A stretch of 64,000 bases of DNA from NCBI GenBank assembly GCA_003058495.1, contig QBVC01000018.1, forward strand, positions 158,756-222,755, given 5' to 3'. How positions within the stretch are numbered: position 1 is the stretch's first letter; the number at the start of each line of letters is the position of its first letter. A program made the translations under genes and the position numbers. Below the pieces are notes generated by a model that saw only the letters and a list, made by a program, of their open reading frames with translations, did no database searches and had not been told where the DNA came from. The stretch comes from a gamma proteobacterium symbiont of Ctena orbiculata. GTDB taxonomy: Bacteria > Pseudomonadota > Gammaproteobacteria > Chromatiales > Chromatiaceae. Of the stretch, positions 1 to 10,119 are shown one piece after another.

Positions 1-4
1 CGGG

Positions 5-637
5 CTAGCGATTGTCGAGCAATGACCTGGCCCGCCGGAAGACCTGCTTGAACATCGCCGGGGTAAGCCTGCGGGTCTGGGTGTTGTAGCGACTGCAGTG
101 ATAGGAGTCGATCATCAGGTGATCGTCGCTCAACCGGTGTTCCCTGGCGTGGGCGAAGGCAAAGGCCTTCTGTTTCAGTCCCAGGGCCTTGATGACAGCC
201 TGGTGGGCGATCGAGCCCAGGCTCAGGATCAGACTGTTGGCCGGCATCCGATCCAGTTCGCTGCGCAGATAACCGTTGCACTGGTTGATTTCGCTGCCCA
301 CCGGTTTGTTCTGCGGGGGCAGGCACTTCACCGCATTGGTGATCCTGCAGTCATGGAGTTCGAGGCCGTCGTTTCGCGAGCTGGCTTGCGGCTGGTTTGA
401 AAAACCGAAATCGTAGAGGGTCTGATAGAGCAGGATCCCGGCATGATCGCCGGTAAAGGGGCGGCCGGTGGCATTGGCCCCATGCAGGCCGGGCGCCAGT
501 CCGACCACCAGCAGGCGGGCATCCGCATCGCCGAACGGCGCCACCGGCGCGGCGTGATAGGTGGGATAATCGGCCTTCACTTGACCAAGAAATTCCACCA
601 GGCGCGGGCAAAGTCGGCACTTTGCATCGAAGGTCAT
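5..637 (-). CDS. Family 5 uracil-DNA glycosylase (UdgB-like)
   Basis: A 210-residue protein of the Fe-S uracil-DNA glycosylase superfamily, predicted to remove uracil and other deaminated bases from DNA. Visible motifs are GLAPGLHGANATGRPFTGD (residues 46-64), NAVKCLPPQN (101-110) and SYHCSRYNTQTRRLT (178-192), the pattern of type 5 (UdgB) enzymes. Cys7, Cys10, Cys105 and Cys120 are likely iron-sulfur ligands. The motif after GLAPG has no obvious Asp/Glu water activator, as is usual in family 5. The start codon overlaps the upstream uvrY-like stop by 4 nt, so the two are translationally coupled. This is unusual, because uvrC is the common downstream partner of uvrY. Confidence 0.88.
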   Translation of the reverse strand: MTFDAKCRLCPRLVEFLGQVKADYPTYHAAPVAPFGDADARLLVVGLAPGLHGANATGRPFTGDHAGILLYQTLYDFGFSNQPQASSRNDGLELHDCRITNAVKCLPPQNKPVGSEINQCNGYLRSELDRMPANSLILSLGSIAHQAVIKALGLKQKAFAFAHAREHRLSDDHLMIDSYHCSRYNTQTRRLTPAMFKQVFRRARSLLDNR

Positions 638-1284
638 GTACTGTTTTCGCTGTCTTTCAGGATTCCGTGCCGATAGGCGAGGCGAGTCAGTTCAACATCG
701 TTTTTGATATCGAGTTTGTCGTAGATGCGTTGCCTGTAGGTGCTGACGGTCTTCGGACTGAGAGAGAGGATATCCGAGATTTCCAGGTTCTTGTGTCCCT
801 CCAGAATCTGTAGCAGCACCTGTATTTCCCGCGATGAAAGCACCTTGAAGGGATTATCGGAACTTCCCTGCCACTCTGTGAGGGTATGTTTGCGGGCCAC
901 GTCCGAGGCGATGTAGTGATGACCGCCATCCACCGCCCGGATGGCGCGAATCATCTCATCCGCGGGGCAGCCCTTGGTGAGGAAACCCATCGCCCCCACC
1001 TCATGCAGGCGGGAAGGAAAGGGATCGTCGTCGAGAACGGTCAGGGCGATAACCTTGAGGTCGGGTTTGATGCGCAACAGTCTGCGAGTCGCCTCGATAC
1101 CGCCCATACCCGGCATATTGACATCCATAAGCACGACGTCCGGAGAGAGCTTTTGCACCAGTTCAATCGCTTCTTCGCCACTCGACGCTTCTCCGGAGAC
1201 ATCGATATCGTGGGCTTTGTCCAAGATGCCTTTTACACCGGTTCTGATCAGCTCGTGATCATCAACCAGCAAAACTTTGATCAT
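634..1284 (-). CDS. uvrY: LuxR/FixJ-type response regulator, UvrY/GacA family
   Basis: A 216-residue response regulator. The receiver domain (1-120) has the acidic pair D8-D9, phospho-acceptor D54 in VLMDVNMPG and K104. A LuxR-type helix-turn-helix follows at about residues 147-205. The closest recognisable family is UvrY/GacA, which works with the BarA/GacS kinase and usually activates small RNAs that titrate CsrA/RsmA. No partner kinase or Csr small RNA is visible in the window. It overlaps udgB by 4 nt (ATGA). The UvrY assignment rests on overall sequence character; another NarL-type regulator is the alternative. Confidence 0.85.
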   Translation of the reverse strand: MIKVLLVDDHELIRTGVKGILDKAHDIDVSGEASSGEEAIELVQKLSPDVVLMDVNMPGMGGIEATRRLLRIKPDLKVIALTVLDDDPFPSRLHEVGAMGFLTKGCPADEMIRAIRAVDGGHHYIASDVARKHTLTEWQGSSDNPFKVLSSREIQVLLQILEGHKNLEISDILSLSPKTVSTYRQRIYDKLDIKNDVELTRLAYRHGILKDSENST

Positions 1285-1452
1285 CTTTATATCTCATCAG
1301 GTCCCTCTTGTTTACATATGGATGCCGGACTTGCAATCCCTTGAATCACCCAGAGCCATCCAGGTTTCTCAACATATCTTTGTAATGTACCCCAAACTGG
1401 ATGCCACGGCGAGTACCCAAAGTCATAAGATTTTGATTTCCCAGCACTTTAC

Positions 1453-1974
1453 TCAGGTATATTCCGGCTGTAGCAAACCATCGGAAAATACACGATCTTT
1501 TCCGGCAAACCCGTGCCCCTGCGCCAGGCAGTAGCGCAGCCATTTGGAGAGAAAAAGGTTGATCCGCCAACGCTGGTCGAGGGTCGGATTGCCCCCCCAT
1601 CGATGCAACGGCAGGCTCGACTGGCGAAGATCCAGGACATCGATCTGCTTCGAGTCATGGTAGACCCTGAGGGTGGCGTCAGGATCGGGATAGTCGCCCA
1701 CGGCATGGCTGAAGTAGTAGGTCAGATGGACGAGGGAGGTGTAGGGCGTCTGCTCCTGGACTTCAAGATGGAGATCCATGCCATGCTCAAGGTTGGATTG
1801 GTATTTGCCCGCTAAATCACCAAGCGCCGGGGCAAGGCGCATCAGCAATGCATAGTTTTCCTCGCTGAGATCCAGCACCATGCCCATGCTTGGTCGCGTG
1901 GCCAACAGCTTGTTCAGGCTCCAGGGGTAACCGGCACTGTACATGGATAGTCTTATCTCTCTCTTCTCGGACAT
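1453..1974 (-). CDS. DUF1249 (YqiB-like) protein
   Basis: A 173-residue soluble protein resembling the DUF1249 family (E. coli YqiB). The N-terminal half contains the characteristic stretch in which a conserved Tyr-rich segment precedes YSAGYPWSLNKLL-type residues, and the centre carries aromatic and acidic residues (YYFSHAVGDYPDPDA). No catalytic motif, signal peptide or membrane segment is seen. The molecular function of the family is not established. It is separated from uvrY by about 170 nt and may share a promoter region with the thioredoxin gene upstream, although a terminator intervenes. Confidence 0.75.
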   Translation of the reverse strand: MSEKREIRLSMYSAGYPWSLNKLLATRPSMGMVLDLSEENYALLMRLAPALGDLAGKYQSNLEHGMDLHLEVQEQTPYTSLVHLTYYFSHAVGDYPDPDATLRVYHDSKQIDVLDLRQSSLPLHRWGGNPTLDQRWRINLFLSKWLRYCLAQGHGFAGKDRVFSDGLLQPEYT

Positions 1975-2010
1975 GCACTATTATAGTGGGGTGACGGAAG
2001 TTCGAGCCAA

Positions 2011-2043
2011 TAAAAAACCCTGGACAACACCCTCATCCAGGGT
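2011..2043 (-). terminator. Rho-independent terminator after the thioredoxin gene
   Basis: On the minus strand the arms ACCCTGGA (2036-2043) and TCCAGGGT (2017-2024) form an 8-bp stem, followed immediately by a T-rich tract (2011-2017). It sits about 190 nt beyond the thioredoxin stop and just upstream of the DUF1249 gene, so it would end the thioredoxin transcript. The 2044-2236 stretch between them shows no convincing gene. Confidence 0.75.
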
Positions 2044-2236
2044 CGATCTTGTGCCAGGCGTCTCTCTCGCCGAGCGCAGCTCAGCGAGCCCCACCAGATA
2101 GCGGATGGTATTGTCACCAGGAAGCTCGGTACAGCGCGTTTCAGGGGGCGTATCGCCCGTCCGCGATCCCCCGCCCCGCCTGCCCGCCGATGACGGATCT
2201 CTCAAACCTACAGCCGCCGAAGGCCGGTTCCGAGGA

Positions 2237-2614
2237 TCAGGCGTTTTGTCCCTTCTGCTGCTCCGCTTCGACCTGGGCGCGAACCTCGTCCATATCCAGT
2301 TCGCCCGCTTTGCTCAGTAGCTCGCGAAAGGCGGATTCCGGCAGCGCACCCGGTTGGGAAAAGATTATGATATTGTCGCGAAAGATCATCAATGTGGGAA
2401 TCGAACGCACCTGAAAGTGCATCGCCAATTCCTGCTCTTCCTCGGTATTGACCTTGCCGAATACGATATTTTCGTGATCCTCGGAAACCTTTTCGTAGGT
2501 CGGCGCGAAGGATCGGCATGGCCCACACCAGGGAGCCCAAAAGTCGACGATGACAAAATCGTTGTCTGTGATCGTCGATTCGAAATTTTCTTTGGTCAGT
2601 TCAACTACAGCCAC
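2237..2614 (-). CDS. Thioredoxin-family protein with acidic C-terminal tail
   Basis: A 125-residue cytoplasmic thioredoxin-fold protein with the redox motif WCGPC (residues 29-33) and cis-proline P73 in RSIPT. No signal peptide is present. Compared with classical TrxA (about 108 residues) it carries an extra charged, helical C-terminal extension of roughly 20 residues rich in Glu, Gln and Lys. It probably reduces disulfides in client proteins. Adenylate kinase lies upstream with a 226-nt gap, so it is probably a single transcription unit ended by the hairpin at 2011-2043. Naming it trxA would over-claim, because paralogues are common. Confidence 0.88.
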   Translation of the reverse strand: MAVVELTKENFESTITDNDFVIVDFWAPWCGPCRSFAPTYEKVSEDHENIVFGKVNTEEEQELAMHFQVRSIPTLMIFRDNIIIFSQPGALPESAFRELLSKAGELDMDEVRAQVEAEQQKGQNA

Positions 2615-2840
2615 AACGGAGCCCCTTGGCGAAACGCAAAATATTGCAATGATGGTATCAGAATAGCCAATTTAATTCTTCCCGGAATCGTATTGGCCAT
2701 CGATCCTGAATGGTTACTTCGTATCTGCACTGGGGATGAGTCGATAAAACGCCTCTACTCACGGGGCTGCAGACTTGGCAAAGACCGCGGCTGAATGCGG
2801 TCTCTCCTCAAGCGAATCTGAAAATCACCCCCCGGGCGTC

Positions 2841-3506
<666 letters not shown>

Positions 3507-3662
3507 TTATCAGGGTCGAGGAAGTTTGCCACGCTCAAGGGGCTTGAACCAGTCGAGGCTATCAATGGGTGGATATAGGGCGTTTATGGAGGAGAGAGAG
3601 GCACTCCCTGTTGCTCCCTCCCCCATGGCCGGATTGGCTGAATACCCGGTTTACCGAGGCTA

Positions 3663-5570
3663 TCAGGCCCCCGCGAGCTTTAGCATCAGGCTATTGAGAC
3701 GCCGCACGAAGGCGGCAGGGTCGTCGAGCTGGCCGCCTTCCGCAAGCTGGGCCTGATCGAAAAGCACCTTGGTCAGGTCACCAAAACGATCGCCATCCTC
3801 CTCGCCCTCCAGGCGCTCGACCAGGGGATGGGTGGCGTTGATCTCCATGATCGGCTTGGTTTGCGGTGCGTCCTGTCCCACCGATTTTAGCACCCGGGCC
3901 AGATTGGCGCTCATGTCGTGCTCCTCCACCACCAGGCAGGCGGGCGAGTCGGTCAGGCGCTGGCTGACCCGGATCTCTTTAACCGCCTCCCCCAGCACAT
4001 CCTGCATCCGTTGCAGCAGCGCCTTGTGCTCCTCGGTCTGTTGCTCCGTGCTCTCCTTCTCCTCCTTGTCCTCCAGCTCGCCCAGGTCGAGGGCGCCCTT
4101 GGCCACCGACTGCAGCGTCTTGCCGTCAAACTCGGTGAGACTCGTCACCAGCCACTCATCGACCCGGTCGGAGAGCAACAACACCTCGACCCCCTTCTTC
4201 TTCAGCACCTCGAGATGGGGGCTAAAGCGCGCGGCGGCGGGTGAGTCGGCGGTGATGTAGTAGATCTTCTCTTGGCCCTCCTGCATCCGCGATACGTAAT
4301 CCGCCAGGGAGACAGTTTGCTCATCCGATTCCGTGCCGGTGCTGGCGAAGCGCAACAGGCCGGCGATGCGTTCCCGATTGGGATAGTCTTCCGCCGGCCC
4401 CTCTTTCATCACCTTGCCGAACTGATCCCAGAAGGTCTGGTACTTCTCCTTGTCGTCCTCCGCCAGCTTCTCCAATGCACCCAGCACGCGCTTCACGTTG
4501 GCCTGGCGAATGGTGTCGATCTTGCGGTTGTGCTGCAGTATCTCCCGCGACACATTCAGCGGCAGATCGTCGGAATCGACCACCCCCCTGACGAAACGCA
4601 GATAGCGGGGCATCAGCTTGTCCGCCTCGTCCATGATGAACACCCGGCGCACGAAGAGTTTCACGCCATGCTTCTGATCCCTGTCCCAGAGATCGAACGG
4701 CGCCCGCTGGGGTATATAGAGCAGGGCCGTGTATTCGTTGTTGCCCTCGACCTTGTTATGGACGTGAAGCAGCGGATTCTCGAAATCGTGGGAGACGTGT
4801 TTATAGAACTCCTGGTACTCCTCCTCGGAGATCTCGCTGCGATTTCGCATCCACAGCGCCGTTCCCTTGTTGACCCGCTCAAACTCCGGCGTCTCCGGCT
4901 TCTCCTCGTCTTCGCCGTAGTACTCCTTCTCCATCTCCACCGGGATGGTGATGTGGTCGGAGAACTTGGAGATAACGCTGCGCAGCCGATAACTCTCTAG
5001 AAACTCCTTTTCATCCTCTCTCAGGTGGAGCGTGACATCCGTGCCGCGGCCGGGCTTGTCGAGGTTTTCGATGGTGTAGGAACCCTCCCCCTGCGACTCC
5101 CAGCGAACGCCGTGTTCAGTACCCAGGCCGGCGCGGCGGGTCACGATGGTCACCTTGTCGGCAACAATGAAGGCGGAGTAGAAGCCCACCCCGAACTGGC
5201 CGATCAATTCGCTGTCCTTGGTCTGGTCCCCGGAGAGGGACTCGAAGAACTTGCGCGTGCCTGAACTGGCGATGCTGCCGATGGTCTCCGATACCTCCTG
5301 GCGGCTCATCCCGATGCCGTTGTCGGAGATGGTGACGGTTCCCGCCTCCTTGTCGATGGTCACCCTCACCTTCAGTTCCGGGTCATCCTCGAACAGGGCC
5401 TCATCCGTCAGGGATTCGAATCGCAGTTTTTCCGCGGCATCCGAGGCGTTGGATATCAGTTCGCGGAGGAAAATCTCCTTGTTGCTGTAGAGAGAGCGGA
5501 TTACCAGGTTGAGTACCTGGCTTACTTCTGCTTGAAATTCAAGGGTTTCCTTATGGGCTTCAACACTCAT
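3663..5570 (-). CDS. htpG: Molecular chaperone HtpG (Hsp90)
   Basis: A 635-residue bacterial Hsp90. The N-terminal GHKL ATPase domain has the Bergerat-fold signatures [15 protein letters not shown] and the glycine-rich lid [12 protein letters not shown] middle client-binding domain and a C-terminal dimerisation domain follow. The start was placed at the ATG at 5570, giving [16 protein letters not shown], because the in-frame extension upstream has no family similarity and a GGAGG sits about 12 nt before this codon. Length agrees with the family (624-640 residues). It is usually heat-shock controlled, but I did not identify a sigma-32 promoter. Confidence 0.97.
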   Translation of the reverse strand: MSVEAHKETLEFQAEVSQVLNLVIRSLYSNKEIFLRELISNASDAAEKLRFESLTDEALFEDDPELKVRVTIDKEAGTVTISDNGIGMSRQEVSETIGSIASSGTRKFFESLSGDQTKDSELIGQFGVGFYSAFIVADKVTIVTRRAGLGTEHGVRWESQGEGSYTIENLDKPGRGTDVTLHLREDEKEFLESYRLRSVISKFSDHITIPVEMEKEYYGEDEEKPETPEFERVNKGTALWMRNRSEISEEEYQEFYKHVSHDFENPLLHVHNKVEGNNEYTALLYIPQRAPFDLWDRDQKHGVKLFVRRVFIMDEADKLMPRYLRFVRGVVDSDDLPLNVSREILQHNRKIDTIRQANVKRVLGALEKLAEDDKEKYQTFWDQFGKVMKEGPAEDYPNRERIAGLLRFASTGTESDEQTVSLADYVSRMQEGQEKIYYITADSPAAARFSPHLEVLKKKGVEVLLLSDRVDEWLVTSLTEFDGKTLQSVAKGALDLGELEDKEEKESTEQQTEEHKALLQRMQDVLGEAVKEIRVSQRLTDSPACLVVEEHDMSANLARVLKSVGQDAPQTKPIMEINATHPLVERLEGEEDGDRFGDLTKVLFDQAQLAEGGQLDDPAAFVRRLNSLMLKLAGA

Positions 5571-5676
5571 GTTTAGCTTGGGCCTCCGAACGATAGGGAT
5601 TGAATATGCAAACTCAGGATAGTTTTTTCGTCCCCTGATATGGGGATTCAACGCGAAATTTCAACTACCCGGCGTT

Positions 5677-7158
5677 TTAGAGTTGGGTTCTGAAGGTGAT
5701 ACTGGCGGAATTCTCCGTATAACTGTCAGCCTCTCTCTCTGCATCCCGTTCGAGACGGTTGATGTTGAAATCGATCCTGCTGTCGGCGCCAAACTGATAA
5801 GCCGCGCCCAGCATGGCCGACCACTGATCATAGACCAGGTTGTTCTCCTCGTGATCGTTGCCGGTGAGATGAATGTAGCCGGTGGTCATGCGGGTCAGTC
5901 TGCGGCTCATGATCAGGGCCAGCGAGGTGTCTTTGGTGTCGCTTTCGGAGCGGTCGTAGTTGCGCTCGAGATGACTGGCCCGCAGGGTCAGGCTCGACCT
6001 GAGCGTCTGATAGACAAACTGTGCTGAGAATCGCTCGGTCTCATAGTAGTCCTCGTTGAGGGTGGGACTGTAGCCGCTGCGAACCAGTACCGTGGTCGAT
6101 TCCAGGATCGGATCCCGCACCAGATTGCCGAATGCATCCAGGCGTTCGAACAGGGGTTGCGCGCCCAGCTCATCCCGCGCGCTGATAAAATCCTGTTCAT
6201 AGGTGGCGGTCCATACGGTTTTACCCGTTCGATGGCTGAAATCGAAATAGTAATCATCGCCAAAGGAGCGCTCGCCCCCTCCCACCGCGATGCGGGTCCG
6301 GGAAGTGGGTGTGTAGATTGCCCCCAGGCTCCAGGTCGAGTCGTCCCTGTCATCCGACAGCACCAGTTCATACTCCTCGTAACCGGCGGAGAAGGCGAGC
6401 GCCCACTGCGCGGTCAACTGCTGTATGAGTTCGGCGCGAAATATTCTTATTTCGTTGTCATCATCCTGATTCTCGTAATCCACATTACTCTGCTGGAACA
6501 GCACTTCCCATATCTGGCTGGTGAACATGCTGCCGTTGCCAAACGCGAGCTCCGCCCGCTTGCCTGTGCTGTCGTTATCGATATCTTCCGAATACTTGAC
6601 CTTGTCGCCGATGAGCCTGGCTTCAACGACGCTGAAGTCACCCAGTTTCGCGGTAAAATAGGGGCTGAGCCCCACCGTGTAGTAATCGGTATCGTCGACG
6701 GCGCCGGTCAAGCCCCGGGTGCTGGATCTTCCCGAACTGGTGATGTTGGTCCTATCCGCCCTCACCCAGCCATCGAGAAACAGGTGATTTTCAGCAAGCT
6801 CAATATTGCCGTCGCCACGCAGGAAATGCACGGCCTCGTTGTCATGGGTCTCATCCCAGTAGTGGCGGTATTCGGGGGCATAGTTGAAATCCAGGGTCGC
6901 CCTGCCCCCCTCTTTAAGCAGCGACAGGGTGGGCCTGACCACGGTTATATTGTCAGTCGCCGGATCCTCGTTGGTGAGGAGGGCGTTATCGGTGTAGATA
7001 TGCTGTAGCCCAACGCTCGGGGAGATCACCCAGTCCGCTGCGAAAATGGTGCTTGTAACGGAGGACAGACCCATGCCGCACACAAGATAAAACAGTGCTG
7101 AGGCCTTGCCTCCATTGCTTTGATCCATGTTCAAATGATTCAGCTTTTTGATGATCAT
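5677..7158 (-). CDS. Outer-membrane beta-barrel protein, TIGR03016-like
   Basis: A protein of about 493 residues with an N-terminal export signal ending near TIFAAD, then a long series of alternating amphipathic strands rich in Tyr, Asp, Thr and Arg, ending in TFRTQL with an aromatic/hydrophobic C-terminal strand. This is an outer-membrane barrel. The opening WVISPSVGLQHIYTDNALLT and repeated TLRASHLERNYD-type strands resemble the TIGR03016 family, described as associated with PEP-CTERM/exosortase systems. No exosortase or PEP-CTERM gene is in the window. The start at 7158 is preferred because AAGGA lies 7 nt upstream; an ATG at 7173 is the alternative. Confidence 0.7.
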   Translation of the reverse strand: MIIKKLNHLNMDQSNGGKASALFYLVCGMGLSSVTSTIFAADWVISPSVGLQHIYTDNALLTNEDPATDNITVVRPTLSLLKEGGRATLDFNYAPEYRHYWDETHDNEAVHFLRGDGNIELAENHLFLDGWVRADRTNITSSGRSSTRGLTGAVDDTDYYTVGLSPYFTAKLGDFSVVEARLIGDKVKYSEDIDNDSTGKRAELAFGNGSMFTSQIWEVLFQQSNVDYENQDDDNEIRIFRAELIQQLTAQWALAFSAGYEEYELVLSDDRDDSTWSLGAIYTPTSRTRIAVGGGERSFGDDYYFDFSHRTGKTVWTATYEQDFISARDELGAQPLFERLDAFGNLVRDPILESTTVLVRSGYSPTLNEDYYETERFSAQFVYQTLRSSLTLRASHLERNYDRSESDTKDTSLALIMSRRLTRMTTGYIHLTGNDHEENNLVYDQWSAMLGAAYQFGADSRIDFNINRLERDAEREADSYTENSASITFRTQL

Positions 7159-9157
<1,999 letters not shown>

Positions 9158-9267
9158 GGAAGGTCTGTTTAATTTGTTGTTCGTCATCCCGGCGCATGCC
9201 GGGATCTAGAAATTTCAAGCAGATAGTTTCCGGCTTTCGCCGGAATGACGAGTTATTCAGAATCTCC
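9158..9267. mobile_element. 110-bp MITE-like palindromic element, copy 1
   Basis: A 110-bp unit with imperfect terminal inverted repeats (GGAAGGTCTG at the left, and GGAGATTCTG read inward from the right). It contains two strong hairpins, CCCGGC-GCAT-GCCGGG and CCGG-CTTT-CGCCGG. It is flanked on both sides by CTAA (9154-9157 and 9268-9271), which looks like a 4-bp target duplication; the left CTAA includes the pgm stop codon. A second copy of identical length lies at 34484-34593. It could also act as a transcript-end stem-loop for pgm. No transposase is nearby. Confidence 0.75.
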
Positions 9268-9379
9268 CTAAGAATGACTAGACAAGCCGACCGAGAATCG
9301 CATATAAAGCAGCTGTAGCGAGACTGTCACGCACACTTACTAAACTACATTTATTACTTTTATCAAGGGGAGAATTGAC

Positions 9380-9667
9380 GTGGCCAGCAAAGAGGAAAAG
9401 AGCACCGCAACAAAGAAAAAAGCCAAGGCCAAGGCGAGTAAGAAGAAGGTGGCAAAGAAAAAGGTAGCCGCAAAGAAAGTGAGCGCCAAAAAGGCCGTGA
9501 AAAAGGGTAGCGCAAAGGCGTCGATCAGCCCCAGAGAGCGCTATGAGATGATTGCGACCATGGCCTACTACCGCGCCGAACAGCGCAACTTCGAACCGGG
9601 CCATGACGTGGAGGATTGGTTGGAGTGCGAGGGCATCATCGACGGCATGCTGGGTAAGTCCAAATAG
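9380..9667 (+). CDS. DUF2934 protein with histone H1-like lysine-rich N-terminus
   Basis: A 95-residue basic protein. Residues 1-48 are almost entirely Lys, Ala, Ser and Val in KKK/AKK repeats, like the tails of bacterial histone H1-like proteins. Residues about 50-90 (SPRERYEMIATMAYYRAE ... DVEDWLECEGIID) match the short DUF2934 motif, in which a helix ends in a D-W-x-x-A/C-E signature. The start is GTG at 9380 with AAGGGGA just upstream. It may bind nucleic acid through the basic arm; the role of DUF2934 is unknown. It stands alone between the pgm-linked repeat and tRNA-Glu. Confidence 0.8.
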   Translation: MASKEEKSTATKKKAKAKASKKKVAKKKVAAKKVSAKKAVKKGSAKASISPRERYEMIATMAYYRAEQRNFEPGHDVEDWLECEGIIDGMLGKSK

Positions 9668-9890
9668 ACCGGCCGATTCCATTACCTCTAAACAGTTCCA
9701 TCCCTGTGTCCTGTCATTGGCATGAGGTGGGGGCGGGCGATCCCATCTCTATCGGCATAGTGGGTGCGCTAAGGCTTGGTCAGCTCCAGCGAACCATCGC
9801 CACTTGGATTTGATGCTGGGGGATAAGCGCCATGAGGAGGGCTTGGATAGGCGCGGAACCGGGCACTGGTTCACCGGTCCGCCAAGTATA

Positions 9891-9966
9891 TGGCGTCCCC
9901 AAGGGGAGTCGAACCCCTGTTACCGGCGTGAAAGGCCAGTGTCCTAGGCCTCTAGACGATGGGGAC
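9891..9966 (-). tRNA. tRNA-Glu (anticodon TTC)
   Basis: Minus strand, 76 nt including an encoded CCA (complement of 9891-9893). The acceptor GTCCCC pairs with GGGGAC, with discriminator G. The D-arm, the anticodon loop CTTTCAC (anticodon complement at 9930-9932) and the T-arm with GGTTCGAACCCC are all present. This reads Glu GAA/GAG codons. It is a single gene with no neighbouring tRNA or rRNA. Confidence 0.97.
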
Positions 9967-10119
9967 AGGTCTCTGCAGGGGATCCGGTTGCGAAACCCAT
10001 GCAAAAGGAGAGCGCGAAATCTACGGTACTTTACCTTCCCTGTCAAGGCCTTGCAGGTGCCATTTTATTCTGATCACTGGACAGGATCGGCCGCAACCGT
10101 CCCTCGCTCTGGAAAACGG

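Noticed and set aside
1981..2205. 74-codon minus-strand ORF downstream of thioredoxin
   Set aside because: It contains the terminator hairpin of the thioredoxin gene and has no family resemblance, so I treat it as noncoding.
2782..2803. Terminator after adk
   Set aside because: AGACCGC/GCGGTCT stem with only three T following; too weak to call.
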